This document shows positions 55,766 through 64,000 of a stretch of DNA of 64,000 bases, piece by piece. The stretch's first letter is position 1. Each line of letters begins with the position of its first letter. This DNA comes from JAAELZ01 sp965209105 (GTDB lineage Bacteria; Pseudomonadota; Gammaproteobacteria; Arenicellales; Poriferihabitantaceae), in assembly GCA_965209105.1 (NCBI GenBank), contig CBDBQB010000036.1, forward strand, positions 1 through 64,000, read 5' to 3'. The translations under genes and the position numbers were made by a program. Below the pieces are notes generated by a model that did not search any database, was not told the origin of the DNA, and was given only the letters and a program-made list of their open reading frames with translations.

Positions 55766-56560
55766 ATGAAGTTTCTGAAAATACTATCAATCCTTACGTT
55801 GCTACTCCTGCAGCTGAAACCTATTTATGCGCTGGAAACAAGCCCCAGCTATCCACTAGACCTCATCGAGTTCTCCACGCAAGAAGGCTTGGATCGATTT
55901 TCTCGTTCGACAGGTCGAATAGATTTTCCTTCGCTCGCAAACCAATTTGAAGCCCAAACCAACGCAGCATTTTGTGGGCCAACTTCAGCCGCTATCGTCC
56001 TAAATACGATTTACAGTCGTAGTGCGGGACTCCCTGTTGATCGGAGCCGCTTACGCATGGATGATCTTAAACATATTTCGGCGACGTTTGATCCGGCCAT
56101 CGCACGGTACACGCAAGACAATGTTATTACGAAAGGTAAAAAGACGCGTGCACAGGTTTTAGGCGAACCAACAACAATTAACGGAAAGAAAACAAAAGAT
56201 TTTGGTTATCAAATTCGCCAATTTGATGAAATGTTGAGTGCCAACGGCCTTAATACACATCTTGTTGTAGTGACGGACGACTTTCCAGAATCCGCTATTA
56301 GAAAGGATTTGATCGAAAACCTGAAACGCGCAGATGATTATGCAATCGTAAACTATAAACGCTCTGCACTCGGCCAGAAAGGCGGAGGACATATTTCGCC
56401 GCTCGGTGCATACGACGAAACCTCAGATTCTTTCCTTGTGCTTGATGTGAACCCCGCTAGCGCGGGCTGGGTTTGGGTAAAAACAACCTCCCTGATAAAG
56501 GGTATGAGAACTTTTGATACCGTTGAAAATCGTGGCTATATTCTCATCAGCGCGCCATGA
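55766..56560 (+). CDS. Secreted phytochelatin synthase-like peptidase
   Basis: This 264-aa protein has a signal peptide (MKFLKILSILTLLLLQLKPI, cleavage near YALE). The papain-like phytochelatin synthase triad is intact: C70 in TNAAFCGPTSAAI, H209 in GGGHISPLG and D227 in LVLDVNP. Bacterial members such as the Nostoc type mainly remove glycine from glutathione. Plant-type proteins have an extra C-terminal domain, which is missing here. Export would place it where it could act on periplasmic glutathione or conjugates; this is inferred. Confidence 0.85.
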   Translation: MKFLKILSILTLLLLQLKPIYALETSPSYPLDLIEFSTQEGLDRFSRSTGRIDFPSLANQFEAQTNAAFCGPTSAAIVLNTIYSRSAGLPVDRSRLRMDDLKHISATFDPAIARYTQDNVITKGKKTRAQVLGEPTTINGKKTKDFGYQIRQFDEMLSANGLNTHLVVVTDDFPESAIRKDLIENLKRADDYAIVNYKRSALGQKGGGHISPLGAYDETSDSFLVLDVNPASAGWVWVKTTSLIKGMRTFDTVENRGYILISAP

Positions 56561-56667
56561 TTTGTTAGGTTCAACGAGGTTATGGGGCAAGGTAATACAA
56601 CATAGCCTTTAATCGCGGGCAATGAAATAATTTACGCGTAAGCCGAAAATCTCATACAATTTGGCGC

Positions 56668-57249
56668 ATGCAAGATCATCAAGCACTATTGTCCGACGTC
56701 CGCCGCTGCACATTGTGTCAGGCGCATCTGCCCATGGGGCCACGACCGGTTTTGCAGCTACACCCCGCGGCAAAAGTTCTCATCGTCGGACAAGCACCCG
56801 GCAAAAAGGTGCATACCTCGGGCATCCCTTTTGATGACGCGAGCGGCAAGCGCTTACGCGAGTGGATGGGGATTAGTCGTGAGACTTTTTATGATGCTGA
56901 AAAAATCGCCATTTTGCCGATGGGATTTTGCTACCCCGGCACAGGGAAATCGGGTGATCTGCCTCCGCGCCCAGGATGCGCACCTGCGTGGCGAGAGCCG
57001 CTATTGAATTGCCTTAACGGCTTGCAGCTTACGCTGGTCATTGGTCAATACGCTCAGGCCTATCACTTTAAAGGTAAGCCCCTGTCCGTTACCGAGCGGG
57101 TAAAGGCTTGGCAACCCGATTGGCCAGATATGCTCGCATTGCCGCATCCTAGCCCCAGAAACAATATTTGGTTGCGACGCAACCCTTGGTTTGAGCAAGA
57201 GCTCTTGCCGCCCCTTCAAAAACGAGTGCTTAAGATTCTTAACCGCTAA
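56668..57249 (+). CDS. Uracil-DNA glycosylase family protein with putative 4Fe-4S cluster
   Basis: This 193-aa protein has the active-site loop GQAPGKKVHTSGIPF, and the family signature PHPSPRNNIWLRRNPWF at the C-terminus. Four Cys (C14, C17, C88, C104) occupy spacing like that of Fe-S family 4/5 UDGs. It removes uracil from DNA, or is a relative with another lesion. It ends tail-to-tail with the next gene, overlapping by 4 nt. Confidence 0.85.
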   Translation: MQDHQALLSDVRRCTLCQAHLPMGPRPVLQLHPAAKVLIVGQAPGKKVHTSGIPFDDASGKRLREWMGISRETFYDAEKIAILPMGFCYPGTGKSGDLPPRPGCAPAWREPLLNCLNGLQLTLVIGQYAQAYHFKGKPLSVTERVKAWQPDWPDMLALPHPSPRNNIWLRRNPWFEQELLPPLQKRVLKILNR

Positions 57250-57638
57250 GCTTTGGCAGCTTCGATTTGCGCACGCAAGGCCGCGCGAAGTTGTGGCTCA
57301 GAAACAGGGTGAAGTAAACTATCGTGAACAGGGAACAAGGCTCGCAGTTTTTCGACATATTTTGCTTGATCCTTCTCAACCAAAACGATAACCCGCGTTT
57401 TCGGCGCGTAACGCTGCAAGGCCGACAAACTCACATCTAAATTGCTGAGGTTCGCGCCTGCGTAATTGTTACCAAAGCCATATTCAAATTGCGCAACTAA
57501 AATATCTGGCGGCGATTGTGCAATCGCCTTATTGAGCTGGCGGGTCGTGCTGAAGCGTTGCGCTTCTAGCGCCAGAGCCGACAGCATTGCCGGATAGTGC
57601 ATATAGGTTGGTGAACTCAGAAAAGCATACAAGCGCAT
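57246..57638 (-). CDS. CheY-like receiver-fold protein, unknown function
   Basis: This protein of about 130 aa starts at ATG 57638 (MRLYAFLSSPTY); a longer frame from 57698 adds 20 residues without homology. The beta-alpha pattern (DILVAQFEYGFG, TRVIVLVEKDQ, DSLLHPVSEPQLRAAL) resembles a response-regulator receiver, but a clear phospho-acceptor Asp pocket is not visible. It stands alone without a kinase. Confidence 0.5.
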   Translation of the reverse strand: MRLYAFLSSPTYMHYPAMLSALALEAQRFSTTRQLNKAIAQSPPDILVAQFEYGFGNNYAGANLSNLDVSLSALQRYAPKTRVIVLVEKDQAKYVEKLRALFPVHDSLLHPVSEPQLRAALRAQIEAAKA

Positions 57639-57833
57639 AAAGAAAAATCGTTTGGAACATCTGCGTGCAACGCTACCACAGCCGCTGGGAATCGCCAACG
57701 TTATTAGAAGAAACCCTGATTATGACCGAAGCATCCTATAAAATTGGCTTGTCAGATTTATTTGGCGCTAGACTAACTTGAAACCACCCTCAAGCAGCAC
57801 CCGTTTGTGAATAAGCGAAAGACTTACAAATTA

Positions 57834-58769
57834 ATGACCGAAAACAGCGAACAAGATCTTCGACAAATTCTCGGAAAATTTCTGACCGGCGTGACCGTCG
57901 TCACTACCTTAGATAAAAATAAGGTGCCCGTAGGGTTTACGGCCAACTCCTTTACTTCGGTATCGCTTGATCCGCCCTTGGTGTTGGTTTGTGTCGCGCA
58001 GTCCGCCGGATTGTCAGCGGTCTTTCGCCGCGCCAATGCCTTTGCGATCAATATACTTGCTGCGGGACAAGATGCTATTTCAAACGGCTTTGCGCACAAA
58101 GATGCGGACCGCTACTCTGGGGTGGCCTGGAGCGCTAAAACCACGGGCAGTCCTGTATTAGATGACTGCGCGGCTTGGCTAGATTGCAAGATGCACGAAA
58201 TCATTCTGGCGGGTGATCATGTTATGTTGATCGGCCGGATCGTTGACGCTGAAAAAACTACTCGTCACCCCTTGGGTTATTATCAGGGTCAATATTGTGC
58301 GGTTGATTTACCCGAGGAAACACTCAGCCGGCTTGAACACCGGGAGTCGGTACACGCGTCAACCGGGATATTGGTCGATAACAACAATCAACTCTTGCTC
58401 GTCAAACAATCAGATGGCCGTTACGACGTGCCTCGGGCTCAGCCAAGCGAAGATCACGAAACAGGCATCAATTCCGCCATGCGAAACTTAGGCATTGATG
58501 TTCGAGAAAAGGTCTTATTCACCGTTGTAGAAGGTCGCCACCAACAACGCCTATCGATTTACTACCGCTGTCGAACAGCGGAACGCGCCACGCCGGAGAA
58601 TGCTGAATATTTCGATTTGGATGCGCTTCCACTTGACAATTTAAGTCGTCCCTACCTCGCCGAGGTTCTACAACGCTACACAAATGAAAAACAAGCAGGA
58701 AAATTTGGAATTTTTGTCGGTGTAGAACATCAGGGCAATTTAGAGGATATCGCCGAACGCGAAATATAG
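57834..58769 (+). CDS. Flavin reductase with C-terminal Nudix-like domain
   Basis: ATG 57834 gives 311 aa (GTG 57807 adds nine). N-terminal domain (about 1-160): FLTGVTVVTT, GFTANSFTSVSLDPPLVL, the flavin-reductase-like pattern, with LDCKMHEIILAGDHVMLIGR. From about 175 a second module (TGILVDNNNQLLLVKQSDGR, YDVPRAQPSEDHE, IYYRCRT) has the Nudix strand pattern. However, the Nudix box residues REx2Ex2E are absent, so it is more likely a binding domain. The fusion is unusual. Confidence 0.7.
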   Translation: MTENSEQDLRQILGKFLTGVTVVTTLDKNKVPVGFTANSFTSVSLDPPLVLVCVAQSAGLSAVFRRANAFAINILAAGQDAISNGFAHKDADRYSGVAWSAKTTGSPVLDDCAAWLDCKMHEIILAGDHVMLIGRIVDAEKTTRHPLGYYQGQYCAVDLPEETLSRLEHRESVHASTGILVDNNNQLLLVKQSDGRYDVPRAQPSEDHETGINSAMRNLGIDVREKVLFTVVEGRHQQRLSIYYRCRTAERATPENAEYFDLDALPLDNLSRPYLAEVLQRYTNEKQAGKFGIFVGVEHQGNLEDIAEREI

Positions 58770-58866
58770 CTCATTTAGCGCAGCTTAGAATCGCCGAGCA
58801 AGGTCACTCAGCCTTATAAAAATATTTCGTTGCCTCGATAATAAAATTTAGGTGCAGGCGGGATTT

Positions 58867-58895
58867 TTGACAATATCAAGATAAATAATTATAGT
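58867..58895 (+). promoter_or_regulatory. Near-consensus sigma-70 promoter of the DUF1269 gene
   Basis: TTGACA and TATAGT are separated by 17 nt. The predicted start is about 35 nt before ATG 58938. This is the best promoter match I found in the window. Confidence 0.78.
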
Positions 58896-58937
58896 GTAGT
58901 CATCAATACTTATTAACTTGTACAGGAGGATAGAAGA

Positions 58938-59447
58938 ATGCGTAGAAGATTGTATTTTGTCTTACCCAATGTCGGTGAAGCCGAGCAAACGGAAAAAGCA
59001 CTGCTACTTGCACGTGTCGAGAACAGCCATATGCACTTTATGGCCAAAGATTCCGTGGATTTACACAGTCTGCACGAAGCCTCACCACTCCAGAAAACCG
59101 ATATCTTACACGCCTTAAAACTCGGTTTAGTGGCGGGCTTAGTCACTGGAATCGTGGTCGGGACGGGCGCATATTTTTTCTTTAAAATGACTCCTGATCA
59201 GGTCGGTTTAATCGCCGTCATTGGCTTCTTGGGCGCCTTGATCGGCATGTGGTCTTCAAGCTTAATTGGCATCAGTATTCCGAACACGCAATTACGACGT
59301 TTTAAGAAACAAATCGACAAGGGCCGAGTGCTACTGATGGTCGACGTACCCGTCCAGCGTGTCGATGAGATTCGCCAACTGGTCAGTTCTGCTTCGAGCC
59401 GCGCGCGTGATTTTGGAGTCGCACCGACAATGCCAGCGTTCCCTTAA
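58938..59447 (+). CDS. DUF1269-like membrane protein
   Basis: This 169-aa protein has an optimal AGGAGG before ATG 58938. N-terminal cytoplasmic domain (1-55): YFVLPNVGEAEQTEKALLLA and SHMHFMAKD. Then two membrane helices (about 61-83 and 87-109, Gly-rich) and a C-terminal domain of 60 aa with LLMVDVPVQRVDEI. Family function unknown. The strong promoter and site suggest it is abundant. Confidence 0.72.
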   Translation: MRRRLYFVLPNVGEAEQTEKALLLARVENSHMHFMAKDSVDLHSLHEASPLQKTDILHALKLGLVAGLVTGIVVGTGAYFFFKMTPDQVGLIAVIGFLGALIGMWSSSLIGISIPNTQLRRFKKQIDKGRVLLMVDVPVQRVDEIRQLVSSASSRARDFGVAPTMPAFP

Positions 59448-59506
59448 GTTACGCCAGCATTCAGCTTGCTATGCCGTGAGCGAGTATTGGCCGCTGAAAA
59501 GGCAAT

Positions 59507-59812
59507 ATGATCATTGACCCTATCGGCTTAACGATATCTGATTACGAAAAAACAGGGCGTATTATGTCGGTGAGCATGACTATATTCAAGCCGCCCATGC
59601 ACATCACGTTCTCTGCATTATATGCAGTAGCTGTCGAGGCAATTTTACGCTGCCGCTATTTTGGCGGGCGCCAACTACAACGGGGCACCGGGCTTAAGAG
59701 AAATTTATCACCCTTAACTTATTATGCAGCATTCGTGCTGGATCCAGATGGAGCACAACATCGAAGCGGTGTGTCATTTGTTCGAAGAACACTTAAACGA
59801 AATATCGTTTAG
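59507..59812 (+). pseudogene. Decayed VOC-superfamily (glyoxalase/dioxygenase fold) gene
   Basis: The start reads MIIDPIGLTISDYEK, a normal VOC opening. Later parts lie in different frames: GANYNGAPGLREIYHP (about 59668-59715), YYAAFVLDPDG (about 59720-59752) and HNIEAVCH (about 59755-59779). These match, in order, the conserved C-terminal half of VOC proteins. At least two frameshifts and a loss of the middle are needed, so it is a genuine pseudogene. Confidence 0.72.
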
Positions 59813-59896
59813 AGCATAGCGCTAATCCCGTTCGATTAACGCCCAAAGTACGGTATAGTATTTGTATTCAAAAAATACTGCCCTTATCATTCGGCG

Positions 59897-61033
59897 ATGT
59901 ACTCTAACGACGCGATCACCAATTCAATCCTGAAAAGTTTTGCCCTGCGCGGGTTGATGATGCGTTACAGCCAATTCGCGCCACGCTTATATAACTTCTG
60001 CCTTTCCTTGGGTTTTACAGCCGGTAAGATCATGCCGTCGCGCGCCTTTTGCTCCGACGAGAGTCAGGGCTTTCCGACCATACTTATCGCCAAACATTTC
60101 GGCGCGTTTCCATTTAATCATGGCCGTGTCGGCGGCATCGTCGCGACCGATCGGCACGGCCCCCATGCACATCACGGCAAAGATATGCTGATCGTTCAAG
60201 CCAGTCATGTTGGCTATGACCCCGATACCCAAAAATTTGGCGAGTATCGGCGCCACCAAACCGAGGGTGCGCGAAAATCCACTAATTGCGGCAAGATTAT
60301 GGCCACGCTGGCTTGGTATCAAAGCGAATTCGAGCTTGCATCAAACAATATTTTTCTCGAAACTGATGGAGATAAATTTTACATCACCATCGATAAAGCC
60401 TTACTGCGCACGGATAAAAACGAAGGTCTGTTTTTAAGGCTCGATAAAATCATCGGCAAAAATCAAGAACCGCTGCATTCCTATAGCACGTCTTCACAAT
60501 TTAGTGTTTCAGATGACTTCCTCAATATGTTGGGGCGCGATACTTGGCAGCCCAAGCAACGGGTAGCCTTGCAAAATAACTTACGCCCCGAACTTTATTA
60601 TTTTGAGCGAAATGTCGCACACGACACTGAAGGACATTCGCATCTAGGACATAATCTCCTGCCCGCCATGCCTTGGATATTGGCTTCTGATTATCCGGCG
60701 CTCACCGCGGCCAAGGTCAATACACAGGTCGAGTTTGATCGTAGCTATCGAACCATTCTTGTCGAACCGGACTATCAGGGGAAAAATCTATTGTTCATCT
60801 CAGGCCTACATATCGATATTTCACCCGCCGAGAGCCAACCGTTTCCGTTGACAAAATTTGTGCCTTGGGCAGCCTACCATCAACATGAGAATGGCGAGCA
60901 CCAAATTATTGAGCAAGCAGAACTCAACACGCTATTGCGCGCGCAAAGTGTAAAAAATCCTGCAAAACTCGATCTAGAAGCCGCCATACAATCCATGGAA
61001 GCCGCAGAAGAAATTCTCATCGAAGTTGATTAG
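59897..61033 (+). CDS. Conserved hypothetical protein, possible LCIB-type carbonic anhydrase
   Basis: This 378-aa cytoplasmic protein has no membrane segment. FCSDESQG (C52, D54), LIVQASHVGYD (H104) and STNCGKI (C131) give a Cys-x-Asp ... His ... Cys order like the zinc site of beta-type carbonic anhydrases of the LCIB/C family. GGIVATDRHGPHAHHGK also fits the loop of that family. The usual Arg partner of the Asp is not seen (Ser there). The C-terminal half (about 180-378) is not recognised. The call is tentative. No inorganic carbon transporter or carboxysome genes are near. Confidence 0.45.
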   Translation: MYSNDAITNSILKSFALRGLMMRYSQFAPRLYNFCLSLGFTAGKIMPSRAFCSDESQGFPTILIAKHFGAFPFNHGRVGGIVATDRHGPHAHHGKDMLIVQASHVGYDPDTQKFGEYRRHQTEGARKSTNCGKIMATLAWYQSEFELASNNIFLETDGDKFYITIDKALLRTDKNEGLFLRLDKIIGKNQEPLHSYSTSSQFSVSDDFLNMLGRDTWQPKQRVALQNNLRPELYYFERNVAHDTEGHSHLGHNLLPAMPWILASDYPALTAAKVNTQVEFDRSYRTILVEPDYQGKNLLFISGLHIDISPAESQPFPLTKFVPWAAYHQHENGEHQIIEQAELNTLLRAQSVKNPAKLDLEAAIQSMEAAEEILIEVD

Positions 61034-61136
61034 TGCGAAGTGCTCAATGGCACGCCTGCTGCAAGACTCACCCAATTGTACGTTCTACTCAGTATTGCTC
61101 ATTTGCTATTTCGTATTTGCACACCATAATAAATGA

Positions 61137-62729
61137 ATGCCGCACGCTGCTAATTTTTCTGAGCTAAATTACGACAATCGCTTTGTCAACGAGTTGCCCG
61201 CCGACCCGGTACGAGAAAACCATTGCCGACAAGTTAACGATGCGTATTATTCACACGTCCAGCCGCAACAGGTCAGAGATGCCCAATTAGTCGCCTATAG
61301 TCCGGAGTTGATGGAAAGTTTAGGGCTGGATGCCAACTACGCGCGCAACAAAGAATTCACCCAAATCATGGCAGGCAATCAGCTTGCACCGGGAATGGAC
61401 CCTTACGCCATGTGCTATGGCGGACATCAGTTTGGCCACTGGGCTGGGCAACTCGGCGATGGCCGTGCTATCAATCTAGGGGAGATAGTAAACGCTGAAA
61501 AGCAACGCTGGGCATTACAACTAAAGGGCGCTGGCCCAACGCCTTATTCACGGCAAGCCGACGGTTTTGCCGTGCTACGTTCTTCGGTTCGAGAATTTTT
61601 GTGTTCTGAGTCGATGCATCATTTGGGTGTGCCGACGACGCGCGCACTGAGCCTGGTAACCACGGGCGAAGCCATTCGCCGCGATATGTTTTACGACGGC
61701 AATGCTAAGGATGAGCCCGGTGCCATTGTGTGCCGCGTGGCGCCAAGCTTTACTCGTTTTGGAAATTTTCAACTGGTTTCGGCGCGCAATAATCCCGAGC
61801 TATTAAAACAGCTCATCGATTTTACCATCCGCACCGATTTCCCTCATTTGGGTGAAATCAACAATCAGACCATCGCACAGTGGTTCACCGAAATATGCGC
61901 CCGCACAGCCGAGATGATTGCGCATTGGATGCGCGTGGGTTTTGTGCATGGCGTGATGAATACTGACAATATGTCTATCCTGGGATTGACCATCGACTAT
62001 GGCCCCTATGGCTGGCTCGACAATTACGATCCGGATTGGACACCCAATACCACCGATGCACAAAACCGCCGCTATCGCTACGGCAATCAGCCGTCGGTGG
62101 CACACTGGAATTTAGTTCAGTTGGCGCGCTCGATTGTGGTCGCAACCGAAGACCCCGAAGCCTTACAAATCGCACTACAAACCTACGTCGAACACTTTGA
62201 AGCGGTTTGGTCAAAAATGCTACTCGCTAAACTAGGCATCAACGAAGCGAGCGATGACAATAATCAAGCCTTGCGTGAGGATTGTTTGCAACTATTACAG
62301 GCCGTTGAAACAGACATGAGCCTGTTTTTTCGCGCGTTGGCAGATATCCCTTTAGATACAAATCTCCAAGACGAACAATTGATTGCGCCCTTGTCCGACG
62401 CATACTATCAAAAATTCCCGTCGTCACACCGAAAGCTGACCGCCAACTGGCTGCGCGAACTGATCAGCGCTTGGAACAAATCTGACACGTCCGAGGTAGA
62501 GCGCATTGAACTAATGAACGCCAATAACCCCCTTTATGTATTGCGCAACTACCAAGCGCAACTGGCAATTGATGATGCTGAAAAAGGCGATTATGATCGA
62601 ATTCATACTTTGCAAAACTTGCTAAAAAACCCTTACCAAGTGCAGGCGGGCATGCAGGCCTACGCGCAAAAACGTCCGGATTGGGCGCGTAGCAAACCGG
62701 GTTGCTCGATGCTCTCTTGTAGTTCCTAA
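61137..62729 (+). CDS. selO: Protein adenylyltransferase SelO
   Basis: This 530-aa pseudokinase-fold enzyme transfers AMP to proteins. Conserved blocks include YGGHQFGHWAGQLGDGRAINLGE, split here as GGHQFGHWAGQLGDGRA and LQLKGAGPTPYSRQADG, SVREFLCSESMHHLGVPTTR, HGVMNTDNMSI and IDYGPYGWLD. The C-terminus PGCSMLSCSS has the Cys-x4-Cys redox pair known from E. coli YdiU. Length is slightly above the usual 480. Confidence 0.95.
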   Translation: MPHAANFSELNYDNRFVNELPADPVRENHCRQVNDAYYSHVQPQQVRDAQLVAYSPELMESLGLDANYARNKEFTQIMAGNQLAPGMDPYAMCYGGHQFGHWAGQLGDGRAINLGEIVNAEKQRWALQLKGAGPTPYSRQADGFAVLRSSVREFLCSESMHHLGVPTTRALSLVTTGEAIRRDMFYDGNAKDEPGAIVCRVAPSFTRFGNFQLVSARNNPELLKQLIDFTIRTDFPHLGEINNQTIAQWFTEICARTAEMIAHWMRVGFVHGVMNTDNMSILGLTIDYGPYGWLDNYDPDWTPNTTDAQNRRYRYGNQPSVAHWNLVQLARSIVVATEDPEALQIALQTYVEHFEAVWSKMLLAKLGINEASDDNNQALREDCLQLLQAVETDMSLFFRALADIPLDTNLQDEQLIAPLSDAYYQKFPSSHRKLTANWLRELISAWNKSDTSEVERIELMNANNPLYVLRNYQAQLAIDDAEKGDYDRIHTLQNLLKNPYQVQAGMQAYAQKRPDWARSKPGCSMLSCSS

Positions 62730-62741
62730 ACGGGCATTACT

Positions 62742-64000
62742 TTGTCGACTCAAGCGTCGGGCAGGACTCGCCCTTTCAAGGTCACCCGCCGAAGTGTATT
62801 CGCGATTGTCTGGCCGGTGATGCTGGCATCGATGACCGTGCCTCTAATGGGCATTACCGATATCGCGGTGATCGGTCGATTAGGCGACACTGCCATGTTG
62901 GGCGGGCTGGTGATTGGTGCGGTACTGTTCGATTTCATTTACACAGGGCTAAATTTCTTACGCTCCAGCACGACAGGTTTAACGGCGCAGGCCTTGGGCG
63001 CAGACGACACACTCGAACAAAATGCCGTGTTGATACGCGCCCTTTTGCTGTCTCTGCTTATTGGTATCCCGCTACTCATTGGCTCAGCTTTATTACTGCG
63101 AGCAGGGATCGGCCTGATGCAGCCTTCCCCAGCAGTGGCGGATGCGCTCAGCCTATATTTTAGTATTCGTATCCTATCGGCACCCTTCACGCTGATTAAC
63201 TACACAGTACTGGGCTGGTTACTGGGGCTTGCCTATGCCCGCTTAGGTTTATTTTTGCAAGTGGTGGCGGCTTCCAGCAATATCGTCTTATCCATCTATC
63301 TCGGTTTAATAAAAGGCGGCGGCATTGAAGGTGTCGCATGGGCAACTTTTTATTCCGAAGCGCTTGCGGCTGTACTCGGCATCATTATCTGTTTTAAGAA
63401 AGTCGCCCATCGCTGGCCGCGCCGCGTACAAGTTTTGAATATTCAAAAAATACGGCGCACCCTATCGATGAATCGCGACATCATGATTCGCTCCTTTGCC
63501 TTGCTGTTCGTCTTTAGTTTCTTTACCGCGCAAGCCAGCCGATTGGGCGACACCACGCTGGCCGCCAACGGCGTGCTATTCAATTTTTTCCTACTCGCCG
63601 CATTTATGCTAGACGGGTTCGCCACTGCGGTTAAACAGTTGGTGGGAAAGGCAATTGGTTCTCGATATCAGATCGCCTTTGATCAAGCAGTACGCCTCTG
63701 TATATTTTGGAGCGGAGTTTTGTCCGTTGCGATATTTGGATTTTTGTTCTTTTTGGGCCCATTGATGATTGACGCGCTCACCACCAACGCATCCGTGAGA
63801 ATAGAAGCGAAAACCTATTTAATTTGGGCGGCGTTGAGCGGCGTATTTGGTGCACTGGCCTTCTTGATGGATGGGGTTTATATCGGCTCGACGTGGACGC
63901 GAGATATGCGCAATATGATGCTTTTATCTCTGGTGATCTATTTGTTAGCGTGGTGGATATTCCTACCCCTCTGGGGAAATCATGGCCTTTGGCTGGCCTT
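62742..64000 (+). CDS. MATE-family efflux transporter, 3' end outside window
   Basis: At least 419 codons, open to the right edge. The start is TTG 62742 (STQASGRTRPFKVTRRSVFA), 12 nt after selO in the same frame; no ATG precedes the first helix. Helices include WPVMLASMTVPLMGITDIAVIG in parts, and FDFIYTGLNFLRSSTTGLTAQA is a DinF/NorM-type MatE motif. MATE proteins export drugs or metabolites using Na+ or H+. About nine or ten helices are visible. Confidence 0.85.
   Translation, partial: MSTQASGRTRPFKVTRRSVFAIVWPVMLASMTVPLMGITDIAVIGRLGDTAMLGGLVIGAVLFDFIYTGLNFLRSSTTGLTAQALGADDTLEQNAVLIRALLLSLLIGIPLLIGSALLLRAGIGLMQPSPAVADALSLYFSIRILSAPFTLINYTVLGWLLGLAYARLGLFLQVVAASSNIVLSIYLGLIKGGGIEGVAWATFYSEALAAVLGIIICFKKVAHRWPRRVQVLNIQKIRRTLSMNRDIMIRSFALLFVFSFFTAQASRLGDTTLAANGVLFNFFLLAAFMLDGFATAVKQLVGKAIGSRYQIAFDQAVRLCIFWSGVLSVAIFGFLFFLGPLMIDALTTNASVRIEAKTYLIWAALSGVFGALAFLMDGVYIGSTWTRDMRNMMLLSLVIYLLAWWIFLPLWGNHGLWLA

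Overview
The window looks like chromosome from a free-living, LPS-bearing gammaproteobacterium. Evidence for this is the set of Gram-negative envelope blocks (kdsD-lptC-lptA-lptB, lptE beside leuS and holA, msbA-lpxK-kdsB, mlaFEDCB) and the housekeeping order gmk-rpoZ-spoT, together with nagZ, rapZ, hpf, rnfH and greB. No plasmid or prophage module is visible. I cannot name the genus; periplasmic rhodanese and DsrE-like proteins suggest sulfur chemistry.

Region 1 (1-11155) is accessory and looks AT-richer than the rest. It holds one giant leftward gene for a secreted surface protein: a signal peptide, two large N-terminal repeats, about 13 PKD-like domains, and a right-handed beta-helix that runs off the left edge. 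Two insertion sequences have broken it. An IS66-family element (578-2948) is flanked by the 8-bp duplication TTTAGTTC, and an IS5-type element (9812-11051) by the 5-bp duplication ACATA. Removing each element and one duplication copy restores the reading frame exactly, so both insertions look recent. The restored protein has at least about 2,510 residues.

Region 2 (11449-12130) is a tRNA-Ser(UGA) gene followed by a tandem array of about 160-bp units. Each unit repeats the first 22-23 nt of the tRNA gene plus a hairpin.

Region 3 (12217-35803) is core chromosome: gmk-rpoZ-spoT-lmwPTP-ldt-nagZ, a Ser/Thr kinase, a sulfurtransferase, a gyrB without its usual dnaA-dnaN-recF neighbours, leuS-lptE-holA, a CYTH triphosphatase ending in a 7-bp microsatellite, a small acidic secreted peptide beside a periplasmic rhodanese, and kdsD-lptCAB-hpf-rapZ. 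Three genes usual in that last block (kdsC, rpoN, ptsN) are missing.

Region 4 (36021-52615) contains a 139-bp MITE with 16-bp perfect terminal repeats and a TACTC duplication. Its ends resemble those of the IS5-type element, which suggests a transposase and non-autonomous-element pair. Then come greB, the msbA-lpxK-kdsB-HIT-rnfH-epimerase run, a second kinase paralogue broken by a 1-nt frameshift, mlaFEDCB, an RNase AM-type PHP phosphatase, phzF-like and EamA genes, and hslO, also broken by 1 nt.

Region 5 (52735-64000) holds metK-ahcY (with an operator-like palindrome before metK), a secreted phytochelatin synthase-like protein, an Fe-S-type uracil-DNA glycosylase, a flavin reductase with a Nudix-like tail, a DUF1269 membrane protein behind a near-consensus promoter, a decayed VOC gene, a possible LCIB-type carbonic anhydrase, selO, and the start of a MATE transporter cut by the right edge.
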